This document shows, piece by piece, positions 42,461-51,054 of a DNA stretch of 64,000 nucleotides (the stretch's first letter is position 1; every line of letters starts with the position of its first letter). Below the pieces are notes generated by a model that was not told the DNA's origin, searched no databases, and saw only the letters and a list, made by a program, of their open reading frames with translations. The translations under genes were made by a program, and so were the position numbers. Origin of the DNA: Candidatus Rokuibacteriota bacterium (lineage in GTDB: Bacteria; Methylomirabilota; Methylomirabilia; Rokubacteriales; CSP1-6); assembly GCA_003220685.1 (NCBI GenBank), contig QHTE01000064.1, forward strand, positions 47,448 through 111,447. The letters are read 5' to 3'.

Positions 42461-43732
42461 TCCGTAGCGGCCCAGGAAACGCAGCAAACCCCGGCTGTAG
42501 CGCGACGTCGTCGCGGCGCCGCTGGCCAGGAGCCCCACGTGCCGCGCGATGTGGGTCGACATCGCCCGCTTGGCCAGCCCCGGATTCTCCGGCATCCACG
42601 ACCGTCCGGCCTGGATCAGCGCTGCCAGCCTGCCGTCGTAGAGATAGGCGACCAGCTCGAGCCACGCGGTGAGCATCTCGCTCTGCCTCGCCGCGTACGA
42701 GGTCAGCACGGAATGGAGCTGGGCCGGCGACGGGACGGCGTGGCGGCGCAGCCACGGCGTGAGGGCGTCCGCGAGCTGCTCGGACGAGCGGAGCGCCAAG
42801 AACACGCCCGGGGACAGCATCGGATCGACGAAGCCGAAGGCGTCGCCGACCATCGCCCACCCGCGCCCGTAGCCACGCTCGGAGATCAGCTGGTAGTTGG
42901 CGTAGGTCCCGACGTCGGTGACTCGCCGGCCCTGGCCGACGATGGCGGTGAGTCCCGGATCGATCGCGATGGCGCGCTCGAGCCGCTCCTCCGGGGTGCG
43001 CCCGAGGCGAGCCGCGTCGTCCTGGCCCAGCACGATGCCGATCGAGAGCCGCTCCTGGAGCGGGATGCACCAGCTCCAGCCCGCGTCGCCGCGCGCGATC
43101 CGCACCTGTCCCGGCGCCTCGTCCCAGCTGAAGCCTTCGAAGTGCGCGAAGTGCGCGACGTCCTTGCGAGGCCCGAGGCGCGCCGGAATTCCGAGCGCGC
43201 GGGCGGCGTGCCGCGCGCGGCCGGTGGCGTCGACAATGAGATCGGGCTGCCGGCCTGACAGCCCCGGCGCCGCGGCGACCGTCTCGGGACCGAGCTGTAG
43301 CTCCGCGCTCGCTCCCGCCGAGGCGCTGAGCTGCGCGCGCGCTGTCACGTAGTCGACCCCGGAGGCGATCGCCCGGGCGAGCAGCGCGTCGTCGAAATGC
43401 GGTCGGGGGACGTTGTACGCGTACGGAAACACGGCGGGAGCGAAGCGGTTGAAGGTGACGCTCACGCGGTCGGTCGGAGACCAGACGAACGAGACGCCGG
43501 GCTTGACGCGGCTGAAGCTCGCTGTTTCCTTTTCGAGCTCGAGCCGCCGGAGGATCGGGACCACCGCCGGAACGAGCGACTCGCCGACGAGCAGCTCCGG
43601 ACGGCGCCCGTCGTCGAAGAGCGTCACGGCGGCGCCCTCGCGGGCCAGCAGGATCGCCAGGGCCGCGCCGGAGGGTCCGGCGCCGACGATGGCGACCCGC
43701 AGACGGCGGGCCCGCCCGGCGCCTTCGCTCAC
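42422..43732 (-). CDS. FAD-dependent oxidoreductase with flavin-halogenase signatures
   Basis: This 436-residue flavoprotein starts with the FAD GxGxxG motif (VAIVGAGPSGAALAILL) and continues with VGESLVPAVVPILRRL (about residues 49-64), a hallmark of tryptophan-halogenase-like enzymes. Lys77 in VKPGVSF aligns by position with the catalytic Lys of PrnA-type halogenases (FKxGIxF). Residues 219-224 read WSWCIP, matching the WxWxIP halogenase motif. The second FAD motif is VGDAFGFVDPMLSPGVFLAL. The same fold includes hydroxylases and geranylgeranyl reductases, so halogenation is a hypothesis. The GTG start overlaps the stop of the upstream acyltransferase-like gene (GTGA), giving a tight two-gene operon. 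Confidence 0.82.
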   Translation of the reverse strand: MSEGAGRARRLRVAIVGAGPSGAALAILLAREGAAVTLFDDGRRPELLVGESLVPAVVPILRRLELEKETASFSRVKPGVSFVWSPTDRVSVTFNRFAPAVFPYAYNVPRPHFDDALLARAIASGVDYVTARAQLSASAGASAELQLGPETVAAAPGLSGRQPDLIVDATGRARHAARALGIPARLGPRKDVAHFAHFEGFSWDEAPGQVRIARGDAGWSWCIPLQERLSIGIVLGQDDAARLGRTPEERLERAIAIDPGLTAIVGQGRRVTDVGTYANYQLISERGYGRGWAMVGDAFGFVDPMLSPGVFLALRSSEQLADALTPWLRRHAVPSPAQLHSVLTSYAARQSEMLTAWLELVAYLYDGRLAALIQAGRSWMPENPGLAKRAMSTHIARHVGLLASGAATTSRYSRGLLRFLGRYGLRGVDPAHLAIR

Positions 43733-45033
43733 GACGCCTCGGTCCATCCCATTCCCTCGCTGACGACGTCGATGATCCTCGCCGCCTCGCTCTCGGTCAC
43801 GACTCCCTCGATCCACGACACGACCAGATTGTTCCTCCCGCGGCAGCGATTGAAGAATACGCCGATTCCCGGCCGCGGAGGAACGACCGGCACGTGATAG
43901 GCGTTCACGACCGTGCGTCCGAAGCACTCGGCCAGCGCGCTCGGCCAATCGGCAAGATCGGCACAGTTGAAGGAGAAGAGCTCGCCGCCGGCCGTCCACG
44001 GCAGCATCCGGAGCATCCGTGAGAACGGCTGATACTGCAGGAACTCGAGCGCGACTAGGTTGGCCTCGATCTGTCCGTCGCGAACGGCGTCGGCCATTTG
44101 ACGACGCAGCGCCCGCGCCAGCGCGGGCACGTCGGCGGTCTCGGACGACCGGAAACGCGCGAAGTGGAACGCGAGGTGGTTGCCGAACGTCGCGCCGAGC
44201 TCGCCCTTGGGGCGCACGTCCACGGAGATCGGCAGCAGGCACGGTACGTCGGCGAGGCCCCGGCGGCGCCAGAGCTCGGTCATCGCCTTGCCGACCAGGG
44301 CGACCCGCCAGCAGATCTCGCGGGTGGTGCGCTGATCGGTCGAGTCCCGCGCGATGAAGCTCCGCTGCCGGAAGCACGCTCGACCAGGCGGCACCGGCTG
44401 ATTGCCGGCCGAGACCGGCGGCACGGGCGCGAGCGTCCGCAGGTACTTGAGGCTGCCGCCGGCGATGCGGCTTCGCTGGACGAGCGAGCGCCGATCCCGC
44501 TCCGACACGAACGCGGGCGGCGTGTCGCCCCAGGGCGGCGCGCCCTCGTGGCGGTCGAGATGATTGAGGTGCGTCAGGAGATTCTCTCCGCCCCGAGCAT
44601 CCATCAGGGGATGAAACCACGTCAGCACCAGGTCGCTCGACGGCGCCGGCCGCGCGGAGGCGTCGTCGACGATCAGCATGCGCAGGGGCGCCTCGCGCTG
44701 CGGCTCGACGGCGAGATTCAGCTCGATCGCGAGCTCGCGCTGGAGCTGCTCGCGGGCCGTGATGGCGACCCGGCGCACCGTCGGACGCGCGAGGCTCTCG
44801 CGTGCGCCCGCGGCCCAGTGCAGCTTGCCCCACGGGAACGGACGCCGGAGCCGGGCCGCGGGCCAGGGACACACGTCGAGAAACCGGTCCCACGCGCGCG
44901 CAATGCGGTCCGACTCGATCGGCCCGTCGCACTCCACGACGAGCAGGGTGTTGTGCCCGAGCCCGACGCCCTTCCATCGCGGATGGTGCGCCAGCAGCAC
45001 GAGATCGGCCCCGCGCAGGGGCAGTCGGCGCAC
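43729..45033 (-). CDS. Condensation/wax-synthase-like acyltransferase (HxxxD type)
   Basis: The protein of about 434 residues resembles the condensation-domain or WS/DGAT superfamily. It has RGADLVLLAHHP at the N-terminus, the acyltransfer motif in LTWFHPLMDARGGE (HxxxD; only the second His of the usual HHxxxDG is kept) near residue 145, and FGNHLAFHFARF and NAYHVPVVPPRPGIGVFFNRCRGRNNLVVSW near the C-terminus. Such enzymes join acyl groups to alcohols, amines or carriers. The start is uncertain: GTG 45033 fits family length and has a GAAGCGAG before it, TTG 45054 is possible, and anything beyond enters a palindromic repeat. It is the first gene of an operon with the halogenase-like flavoprotein. 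Confidence 0.75.
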   Translation of the reverse strand: MRRLPLRGADLVLLAHHPRWKGVGLGHNTLLVVECDGPIESDRIARAWDRFLDVCPWPAARLRRPFPWGKLHWAAGARESLARPTVRRVAITAREQLQRELAIELNLAVEPQREAPLRMLIVDDASARPAPSSDLVLTWFHPLMDARGGENLLTHLNHLDRHEGAPPWGDTPPAFVSERDRRSLVQRSRIAGGSLKYLRTLAPVPPVSAGNQPVPPGRACFRQRSFIARDSTDQRTTREICWRVALVGKAMTELWRRRGLADVPCLLPISVDVRPKGELGATFGNHLAFHFARFRSSETADVPALARALRRQMADAVRDGQIEANLVALEFLQYQPFSRMLRMLPWTAGGELFSFNCADLADWPSALAECFGRTVVNAYHVPVVPPRPGIGVFFNRCRGRNNLVVSWIEGVVTESEAARIIDVVSEGMGWTEAS

Positions 45034-45088
45034 GTCTCGCTTCAGCGCGAGCAAGATGATTCTTTCAGCTGAAGTCTCCGATTCAGAA

Positions 45089-45138
45089 GCGCGCCTCGGC
45101 CGGCGGGCCCCGGCCCCGCGACGGCATGCAGCGCGCAC
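45089..45138 (-). repeat. Dispersed GC palindromic repeat, copy 3
   Basis: The reverse complement of this 50-base stretch matches the copy at 38936 closely (GTGCGCGCTGCATGCCGTCG...GCCGGCCGAGGCGCGC). It lies between divergent genes, 55 bases upstream of the acyltransferase-like start. Confidence 0.7.
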
Positions 45139-45244
45139 TGCCGTCGCTCAGGACTCTGACCCGGCTCGCAAGTCCTGTCAAGGGAGCCGACCGGCGCTGG
45201 TACACTCAGCGGCCAGGCGCGCCTACGAAAACGAGGAGCGAGCG

Positions 45245-46243
45245 ATGGGTGACGTGGGCCTCATGGGCATGCACGTGCCGGGCATGTCGTGGCGCGAGAT
45301 GCGCGAGGCGGCGGTGCTGGCCGAGGAGCTCGGCTACAGCTGCATCACGATGGGGGAGTCGTGGGGCGAGGACGCGCTGACCTCGCTGGCGCAGCTCGCG
45401 GCCGTGACCTCGCGCATCCGCATCGGGACCAGCATCGTGCCGGTCTTCGCGCGCTCGCCCGCGAATCTGGCGATGTCGGCGCTGAACATGGACCGGATGA
45501 GCGGCGGGCGGTTCTTCCTGGGCCTCGGCAGCAGCGGCCGGCTCGTGATCGAGGACTTCCACGGGGAGAAGTTCGCCAAGCCCCTGACACGCATGCGCGA
45601 GTACATCGACATCGTCCGGAAGGCCGCGCGGGGCGAGCGGCTCGATCACGACGGCGAGTTCTTCCACACCAAGCGCTTCCAGCTCCGGTTCACGCCACAC
45701 CGGCCGAGCCTGCCGATCTACATCGCCGCGCTCAGCCCGCCGAGCCTCAGGCTCACCGGCGAGCTTGCCGACGGCTGGCTCCCGATCTTTCTGGTCCCCT
45801 CGCGAATGGCGGCGGCGGTCGTCGAGCTCGAGGCGGGGGCCGTCGCCGCCGGGCGGACCCGGCGCGACATCGCGATCTCGCCGCAGGTGTCGATCTATGT
45901 GACCGACGACGTCGCGGCCGCGCGTGATCGCGAGCGGCCGCACATCGCCTTCTACATCGGTGGCATGGGCGTGTTCTATCACCAGTACATGCGCCGCATC
46001 GGCTTCGGGGCCGAGGCCGACCGCGTGCGCGAAGCCTTCCAGGCGCGCGAGCGCGACCGGGCGGCGAAGCTGGTGACCGACGAGATGGTCGACGCGATGA
46101 CGATCGTCGGCCCGCCCCAGCGGTGCCGAGACCAGATCCAGCGGTTCTTCGACGCCGGCGTGCAGGAGGTCAGGCTGGTCTTCAACGAGCCGAACAGGGA
46201 GGCATACCTGAAGGCGCTGCAGGCGGTCGCGCCCCGCGGGTAG
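45245..46243 (+). CDS. Luciferase-like (LLM class) F420- or FMN-dependent oxidoreductase
   Basis: The 332-residue TIM-barrel enzyme shows DVGLMGMHVPGMSWREMREAAVLAEELGYSCITMGESWGEDALTSLAQLAAVTSRIRIGTSIVPVFARSPANLAMSALNMDRMSGGRFFLGLGSSG in its first 100 residues. This matches the F420-dependent (Mer/FGD-like) branch rather than the luciferase alpha branch. It carries out an oxidoreduction on an unknown substrate. A GAGGAG site precedes the ATG. The gene diverges from the acyltransferase-like gene across copy 3 of the palindromic repeat. Confidence 0.9.
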   Translation: MGDVGLMGMHVPGMSWREMREAAVLAEELGYSCITMGESWGEDALTSLAQLAAVTSRIRIGTSIVPVFARSPANLAMSALNMDRMSGGRFFLGLGSSGRLVIEDFHGEKFAKPLTRMREYIDIVRKAARGERLDHDGEFFHTKRFQLRFTPHRPSLPIYIAALSPPSLRLTGELADGWLPIFLVPSRMAAAVVELEAGAVAAGRTRRDIAISPQVSIYVTDDVAAARDRERPHIAFYIGGMGVFYHQYMRRIGFGAEADRVREAFQARERDRAAKLVTDEMVDAMTIVGPPQRCRDQIQRFFDAGVQEVRLVFNEPNREAYLKALQAVAPRG

Positions 46244-46301
46244 GACTCCGGGAATTCCCTGGCGCGCGCCTCGGGGTCTCACCGGGTGGCCGCCGCGCGG
46301 G

Positions 46302-47120
46302 ATGTCGTTTAGCATTTTTCTGATGCTGGCTTCCGCGCGGAATGATGACTCGGCCTCATTGGGTCCGGCACCGCTCCACGACGAGGCCCGAGGTCCGGGC
46401 GACGTGGTATGCGGGCTTCCCCGACACGAGGCGATCCGCCCGATCGGCGAGCGTCTGCGCTACGCGCTCGAGCAAGGCGGGGTGCCACAGGTCCTGAGGC
46501 TCGGCTTGAACCACCTGGCCTCGCCGTGGGTCGAGTTCGGCAGCGTGACATTCTTCCGCCGCCGGCTCGACCGGCACCTGGAGGTCCCGCGGCCTCGTCC
46601 CGGGCTCTCGGTGCTTCAGGCTTCGCTCGACGACATCCCGCTGGTGCTCCAGGTCTCCGACCCGCGCCGGACCGACGAGATCGTGAGAGAGCGACTCGGC
46701 CGTGGCGATCTGTGCTTTCTCGCTCTCGATGCGGCGGGCCAGCCGATCCACTCGGGCTGGGCGACCATGCTGGGGGCGCACGTCCCGGAGCTCGCGCGCC
46801 ACGTCGTCTTGAGAAGGCACGAAGCATACCTGTACGATGCCTTCACACCGCCCTCGCGACGCGGTCACGGAGCCTTCGGCTTCGTCCTCGATCACCTCTT
46901 CGCGAAGCTGCAGGCGCTCGGCGCGCGCGTCGTCTACTCGTACGTCCGCGGCGATGACCCGAAAGGCCAGCGGGCGGCCTGCGTGCGGCTGCGACCGGTC
47001 CGCACCCTGGCTCACGTCCGCCTGCGCGGCCGAGCGCCGCTGATCCTCGGCGGGTCGGCGAGGGGTCGGCCGACCCTGGTCACGCACCTGGTCGACGACG
47101 AGGGCCGCTCACTCCGGTGA
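46302..47120 (+). CDS. GNAT-like N-acyltransferase
   Basis: The 272-residue protein has a C-terminal half with the acetyltransferase pattern: [21 protein letters not shown], then [49 protein letters not shown] (about residues 165-215). RRGHGA here corresponds to the acetyl-CoA pyrophosphate loop (Q/RxxGxG/A). The N-terminal 100 residues are unlike common GNATs. The start is uncertain: ATG 46302 lacks a ribosome-binding site, and 46323 is possible. The gene ends exactly where a truncated hydrolase on the other strand breaks off, so its last residues may derive from a rearrangement. The substrate is unknown. Confidence 0.7.
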   Translation: MSFSIFLMLASARNDDSASLGPAPLHDEARGPGDVVCGLPRHEAIRPIGERLRYALEQGGVPQVLRLGLNHLASPWVEFGSVTFFRRRLDRHLEVPRPRPGLSVLQASLDDIPLVLQVSDPRRTDEIVRERLGRGDLCFLALDAAGQPIHSGWATMLGAHVPELARHVVLRRHEAYLYDAFTPPSRRGHGAFGFVLDHLFAKLQALGARVVYSYVRGDDPKGQRAACVRLRPVRTLAHVRLRGRAPLILGGSARGRPTLVTHLVDDEGRSLR

Positions 47121-47388
47121 ACGTGTAGCGGAACGTCGCCGGCGCCGGCGCGTCGCTGCGTCCGAAACCCGGGTAGTCCGGCGCGATCAGGTGCGCCCGG
47201 TCTGCCAGGGGCGGGATGAGATCGCGGAACATGACCGACGACGACGGGAACCCATGCAGTAGCACGAGTGTCGGATTGCGCCGGTCACCGGCCTCCCGGT
47301 AAAAAATGCTCAGGCCGTCGACCATCGCGGTTCGGTGTCGAATGGCGGCGAGGTCGCCGGAGTCGGCGGACGCCGAAGCGTGTGTCAT
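47080..47388 (-). pseudogene. Alpha/beta hydrolase (epoxide-hydrolase-like), truncated
   Basis: From ATG 47388 the frame encodes the first roughly 90 residues of an epoxide-hydrolase-like enzyme: [57 protein letters not shown]. The oxyanion motif HGFP is present, but homology stops at about 47118 and the rest (nucleophile Asp/Ser, lid, catalytic His) is missing. After the break the frame adds a few unrelated residues to a stop at 47080. The break coincides with the stop codon of the GNAT-like gene, so a deletion or insertion joined the two. The fragment cannot be catalytic. Confidence 0.75.
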
Positions 47389-47480
47389 GGCTGGTCGAGC
47401 CTCCGCCGTTACGACGCTGGAGCGCGAACGCGAGATTCCCACGGCGCGCGCGCGTGATGCTACAGTGTGGCGCCCGTGTG

Positions 47481-47517
47481 GTGCGGGCCGTCGGGCTCCC
47501 CGCCGGCCGAGGCGCGC
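47481..47517 (+). repeat. Dispersed GC palindromic repeat, copy 4 (short)
   Basis: GTGCGGGCCGTCGGGCTCCC then CGCCGGCCGAGGCGCGC keeps both ends of the family but a reduced core. It lies 20 bases upstream of the luciferase-like gene at 47537. Confidence 0.6.
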
Positions 47518-47536
47518 CCACAGGTCGAGGTGACTC

Positions 47537-48544
47537 ATGAAATTCGGTCTCTATAGCTCGATCGCGAACCCACCGCGCGGCGAGCACCTCGATCGCTGCA
47601 TCGACGAGACCATCGCCGAGGCGCAACTCGCCGAGGCGAGCGGCTTCGACTCGTGCTTCTTCGGCGAGCATCATCAGGATCACGACGGGTTCTTACCCTC
47701 GCCGCTGATCGTCGCCACCGCCGTCGCCGCGCGCACCCGGCGTCTTCGCGTCGGGACCTCGGTGATCCTGCTGCCGCTCCACCATCCGGTGCACGTGGCC
47801 GAGGACGCGATCACCCTGGACCTGGTGTCGAAGGGCCGCCTCATCATCGGCGTCGGCATCGGCTACCAGCCGGCCGACTTTCGCGCGTTCTCGGTGCCGA
47901 TGGAGCACCGTACGGCCTTGTTCGAGGAGAGCGTCGAGATCCTGCGCCTCTGCTGGGCGGGCGAGCGGTTCTCCTACCGCGGCAAGCACTACACGCTCGA
48001 GGACGTGGAGATTCGGCCGCGGCCCTACCAGACCTCAGGGCCGCCGCTGTGGTTCGGCGCCAGCGTGGCGGCGGCCGCGCGCCGGGCCGGACGGCTCGCC
48101 GACGGGTTCGTGGGCACGCCCAGCACCAGCCTCGCGAACGCGACGGCGCTGGCCGATATCTACAAGGACGCCGCGCGCAAGGCCGGACGCGCCGCCGAAG
48201 TCGTGCAGATGCGCGACGCGTGGGTGGCTCGCACCCGCGCGGAGGCCGACCTGGTCTACGGCCCGCACGTCATGACCGCCTATCGTTACTACTGGGAAGC
48301 TCGGCTGGCGGAGTTCCAGAACATGCCGCCCGACACCAAGTTCACGCTGGAGAACCTGGCGCCCGACCGGCTGATCCTCGGCGATCCGGAGGCGTGCGTA
48401 CGTGAGTTCCAGCGCTGGCACAAGGCCACCGGCGCCGGCACCTTCCTGCTCAGGCTCCGCCACGCCCACTCGGGCGGGCCCCCGCACGAAAAGATCATGG
48501 AGGCGATCAGGCTCTTCGGCGAGCGCGTAATGCCCTATTGTTAA
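47537..48544 (+). CDS. Luciferase-like (LLM class) flavin-dependent oxidoreductase
   Basis: This 335-residue enzyme has [110 protein letters not shown] at its N-terminus. This matches the luciferase alpha-type family, with the EHH motif for flavin or substrate contact. It is a relative of the protein at 18680. A GAGGTGA ribosome-binding site precedes the ATG. It lies directly upstream of the split cyclopropane-synthase operon but is separated by a predicted promoter, so probably transcribed apart. The substrate is unknown. Confidence 0.92.
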   Translation: MKFGLYSSIANPPRGEHLDRCIDETIAEAQLAEASGFDSCFFGEHHQDHDGFLPSPLIVATAVAARTRRLRVGTSVILLPLHHPVHVAEDAITLDLVSKGRLIIGVGIGYQPADFRAFSVPMEHRTALFEESVEILRLCWAGERFSYRGKHYTLEDVEIRPRPYQTSGPPLWFGASVAAAARRAGRLADGFVGTPSTSLANATALADIYKDAARKAGRAAEVVQMRDAWVARTRAEADLVYGPHVMTAYRYYWEARLAEFQNMPPDTKFTLENLAPDRLILGDPEACVREFQRWHKATGAGTFLLRLRHAHSGGPPHEKIMEAIRLFGERVMPYC

Positions 48545-48571
48545 GCACGTGCGCCCCGTTGTCGTTCGCAG

Positions 48572-48601
48572 TTGACGGTTATCCACGCGGTTTGCTAGTG
48601 T
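48572..48601 (+). promoter_or_regulatory. Predicted sigma-70 promoter of the lipid-modification operon
   Basis: TTGACG (48572-48577) and TAGTGT (48596-48601), 18 bases apart, lie 56 bases before the first gene. The layout is like the promoter proposed for the formate operon. Confidence 0.45.
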
Positions 48602-48656
48602 TTTTGCGTTGCGCCCATCCAGGCTCAGCGCACGACTTCCCCCGACTGGTGCACAC

Positions 48657-48998
48657 ATGATCTTTCCCCAGAACCCGAGCCCGCGGCGCGCCGCGGAGGT
48701 CCTGCACCGTATCTTCGACCGCGTGCCCGGCGGCTTCGCTTTCCGCCTCTGGGACGGATCGGTCGTGACCCTCGGCGGGGGGACGCCCGTGTGCACGGCG
48801 GTGGTGCACCAGCCGCAGACCTTCATCCGGCTCATTCGCGATCCGACGCCCCTCAACTTCGCCGAGGCCTACGTCGACGGCTCCATCGACCTCGAAGGCG
48901 ATCTCTTCGAGGCCATGAGCGTCGCGAACTCGATCGAGGAGATCCGTGTGCCGTTCATGGAGCGGATGCGGGTCCTCCTGACTCTCTGGCGAGGCTGA
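48657..48998 (+). CDS. Cyclopropane-fatty-acid synthase N-terminal domain as a stand-alone protein
   Basis: The 113-residue product corresponds only to the N-terminal, lipid-binding domain of CFA synthase-type proteins: FAFRLWDGSVVTLGGGTPVCTAVV, RLIRDPTPLNFAEAYVDGSIDLEGDLFEAMSVAN. These are the usual 'SLGLGESYMDGWWE'-like features, with the methyltransferase part missing. It ends with LLTLWRG, just before the point where the catalytic domain would begin. The catalytic domain is encoded 1.1 kb downstream at 50124, after an intervening flavoprotein gene. ATG 48657 is chosen because it gives the normal domain start; it has no strong ribosome-binding site. It may dimerise with or present lipid to the separate catalytic subunit. 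Confidence 0.85.
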   Translation: MIFPQNPSPRRAAEVLHRIFDRVPGGFAFRLWDGSVVTLGGGTPVCTAVVHQPQTFIRLIRDPTPLNFAEAYVDGSIDLEGDLFEAMSVANSIEEIRVPFMERMRVLLTLWRG

Positions 48999-48999
48999 C

Positions 49000-50127
49000 G
49001 TGGCCCATCACGACGTCATCGTGGTCGGAGGCGGCCCAGGCGGAAGCACGGCGGCGTGGCGGCTCGCGTTGGCGGGCCTTCGGCCGCTCGTGCTCGACGC
49101 CGCGGTGTTTCCGCGCGTGAAGATCTGTGCCGGCTGGGTCACGCCCGAGGCGCTCGCCGACGCCCGGGTGGATCCTCAAAAATATCCGCTCACGATCCAG
49201 CCCTTCTCGGCGTGCCGGTTCGAGTTCGACGGCGCGCGCACGGAGACGCGCTGGCGGCGACCGGCCAGCTACGGCATCCTCCGCCGGGAATTCGACCACT
49301 ATCTGCTCGACCGGGCTCGCGCGGCCGGCGCGGACGTTCGCGAGGGCGCGCGCGTGACCGCGGTGACACAGGACGCGGGCGGGATCCGCGTCGTGAGCCC
49401 GCACGGCACGTTCACGGCCTCCGTCGTCATCGGCGCCGGCGGCCATCGGTGTCCGGTGGCCGAGGCGCTCGGCGAGGTCTCCGGGCACGAAGAGGTCGTG
49501 ATCGCGCAGGAGAGCGAGACGCGACTGTCGCCGGAGTGGGTCGAGGCGCTCGGCCGGTGGTGGGAGGCCCCGGAGCTCTATGTCGAGCCGGATCTCAAGG
49601 GCTACGGCTGGTACTTCCCCAAGGGCGACGTCCTCAACGTCGGCGTGGGCTGCGTCGCGGGGCCGGGCGCGGATCTGCCGCGGCGGCGAGACGCGCTCGT
49701 GCGCGCGCTGCGCGCCGCGGGACGCCTGCCGGCCGACCTTCCGATCGAGCCGTTTCGCGGCCACGCTTACGTCGTGCGACGTCGGGCGCCGCGCAAGCTC
49801 GCCGGCGATCGATTCTGCCTCGTCGGCGACGCGGCCGGGCTCGCGCGCGATCTCAGCGGCGAGGGGATTGGGCCGGCGATCAAGAGCGGGATGCTGGCCG
49901 CCGAGGCGGTCGAGGCGCGTCTCGCGCGGGGCGCCGGCCTCGAGGCCTACGCGGCCGCGATCGTGCGACGCTACGGATCGGGGGAGACCAGCTGGCTCGG
50001 CCGGCAGCTCGCGCGGATCCCCGATTCGTGGGCGCGCGGGCTCGTCCGCGCCGTTCTGAACACGGCGGCGACGCGGCGGCACGTCGTATTCGGGCGCATC
50101 TTCGGAATGCGGGAGGTGGCGTCGTGA
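49000..50127 (+). CDS. Geranylgeranyl-reductase-family FAD oxidoreductase
   Basis: The 375-residue flavoprotein has FAD motif DVIVVGGGPGGSTAAWRLALAG (about residues 5-26) and KICAGWVTPEAL (about 45), matching the KxCAGG signature of geranylgeranyl reductases, where the Cys is catalytically important. It also has YGWYFPKGDVLNVGVG (about 202) and the second FAD motif RFCLVGDAAGLARDLSGEGIGPAIKSGMLAAEA. The family saturates C=C bonds of isoprenoids and some hydroxylate or reduce other lipids. It starts at GTG one base after the previous stop and overlaps the next gene by four bases, so it is locked between the two halves of a CFA synthase. It could reduce the alkene left after methylation. Confidence 0.9.
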   Translation: MAHHDVIVVGGGPGGSTAAWRLALAGLRPLVLDAAVFPRVKICAGWVTPEALADARVDPQKYPLTIQPFSACRFEFDGARTETRWRRPASYGILRREFDHYLLDRARAAGADVREGARVTAVTQDAGGIRVVSPHGTFTASVVIGAGGHRCPVAEALGEVSGHEEVVIAQESETRLSPEWVEALGRWWEAPELYVEPDLKGYGWYFPKGDVLNVGVGCVAGPGADLPRRRDALVRALRAAGRLPADLPIEPFRGHAYVVRRRAPRKLAGDRFCLVGDAAGLARDLSGEGIGPAIKSGMLAAEAVEARLARGAGLEAYAAAIVRRYGSGETSWLGRQLARIPDSWARGLVRAVLNTAATRRHVVFGRIFGMREVAS

Positions 50128-51029
50128 GGGCACGCAGCAAGGAGGTGGACGCGAAGGCGATCGCCCATCACTACGACGTCTCCAACGAGTTCTACGCGCT
50201 CTTCCTCGATCCGCTGATGGTCTACACCTGCGCGTACTATCGCGACCCCGACGGCAAGCTCGAGCAGGCGCAGCGGGACAAGCTCGACCTGGTCTGCCGC
50301 AAGCTCGAGCTCGAGGCCGGCGAGACCCTGCTCGACATCGGCTGCGGCTGGGGCAGCCTCGCGATCTGGGCGGCGCAGCACTACGGCGTGCGCGCCCACG
50401 GGGTGACCCTGTCGAAAGCCCAGGCCGACTACGCGACCGGGCGCATCCGGCGCGAAGGACTCGAGGACCGCTGCCGGGTCGAGTATCGCGACTACCGCGA
50501 TCTGCCGCCGGACGCGCGGTTCGACAAGATCGCCGCGGTCGGCGTGATCGAGCACGTCGGGATCCCGAACTATCCGGCCTTCTTCGGCGGCGTGCGCCGG
50601 ATGCTGCGGGACGGCGGCCTCTATCTCAACCACGGCATCGTCCACGAGTTCCACTGGAAGGCGACCAGCCAGACCGAGTTCCTCTACCGGCACGTCTTTC
50701 CGAACGGCGACCTCGCCGGGCTCAGCGAGACCTTGACCGAGATCGAGCGCGCGGGCTTCGAGATCGTGGACGTGGAGGGGCTGCGCCTCCACTACGCGCG
50801 GACCTGCCGGCAGTGGGTCGAGCGGCTGCGCGAGCGGGCCGACGAGGCCCGCGCGCTGGCCGGCGAGCGCACGTACCGGACCTGGCTCCTCTACCTGACG
50901 TGCTCCGCCGTCGCGTTCGCCGAGAGTTCGATCGGGCTCTACCAGGTCCTGACGCGCAAGCAGCACGATCCCGTCGCGAGCCGCGCGCCGCACACGCGCG
51001 AGCACCTGTACGGCAGGGCTTTCCTGTGA
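50124..51029 (+). CDS. Cyclopropane-fatty-acid synthase-like catalytic domain (SAM methyltransferase)
   Basis: This 301-residue protein is the catalytic half of a CFA synthase. It has HHYDVSNEFYALFLDPLMVYTCAYYRD (about residues 13-39, with the conserved Cys of the YSCAY motif), SAM motif I LLDIGCGWGSLAIWAAQHYG (about 69-88), GVTLSKAQADYA, and IAAVGVIEHVGIPNYPAFF (catalytic Glu region). RHVFPNGDLAGLSE and LRLHYARTCRQWVERL complete the family pattern. It lacks the N-terminal domain, which is encoded separately at 48657. The enzyme adds a SAM methyl group to a lipid double bond; depending on later steps, the product is a cyclopropane, a methylene or, after reduction, a methyl branch. It starts at GTG overlapping the flavoprotein stop. 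Confidence 0.93.
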   Translation: MRARSKEVDAKAIAHHYDVSNEFYALFLDPLMVYTCAYYRDPDGKLEQAQRDKLDLVCRKLELEAGETLLDIGCGWGSLAIWAAQHYGVRAHGVTLSKAQADYATGRIRREGLEDRCRVEYRDYRDLPPDARFDKIAAVGVIEHVGIPNYPAFFGGVRRMLRDGGLYLNHGIVHEFHWKATSQTEFLYRHVFPNGDLAGLSETLTEIERAGFEIVDVEGLRLHYARTCRQWVERLRERADEARALAGERTYRTWLLYLTCSAVAFAESSIGLYQVLTRKQHDPVASRAPHTREHLYGRAFL

Positions 51030-51054
51030 CCTCGAGACCGGAAGGGGACAAGCG

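Noticed and set aside
48657..51029. Reading the split CFA synthase as a pseudogene or assembly artefact
   Set aside because: Both domains are complete, the middle gene is intact, and the junctions are translationally coupled. Decay or mis-joining would not be expected to give this.
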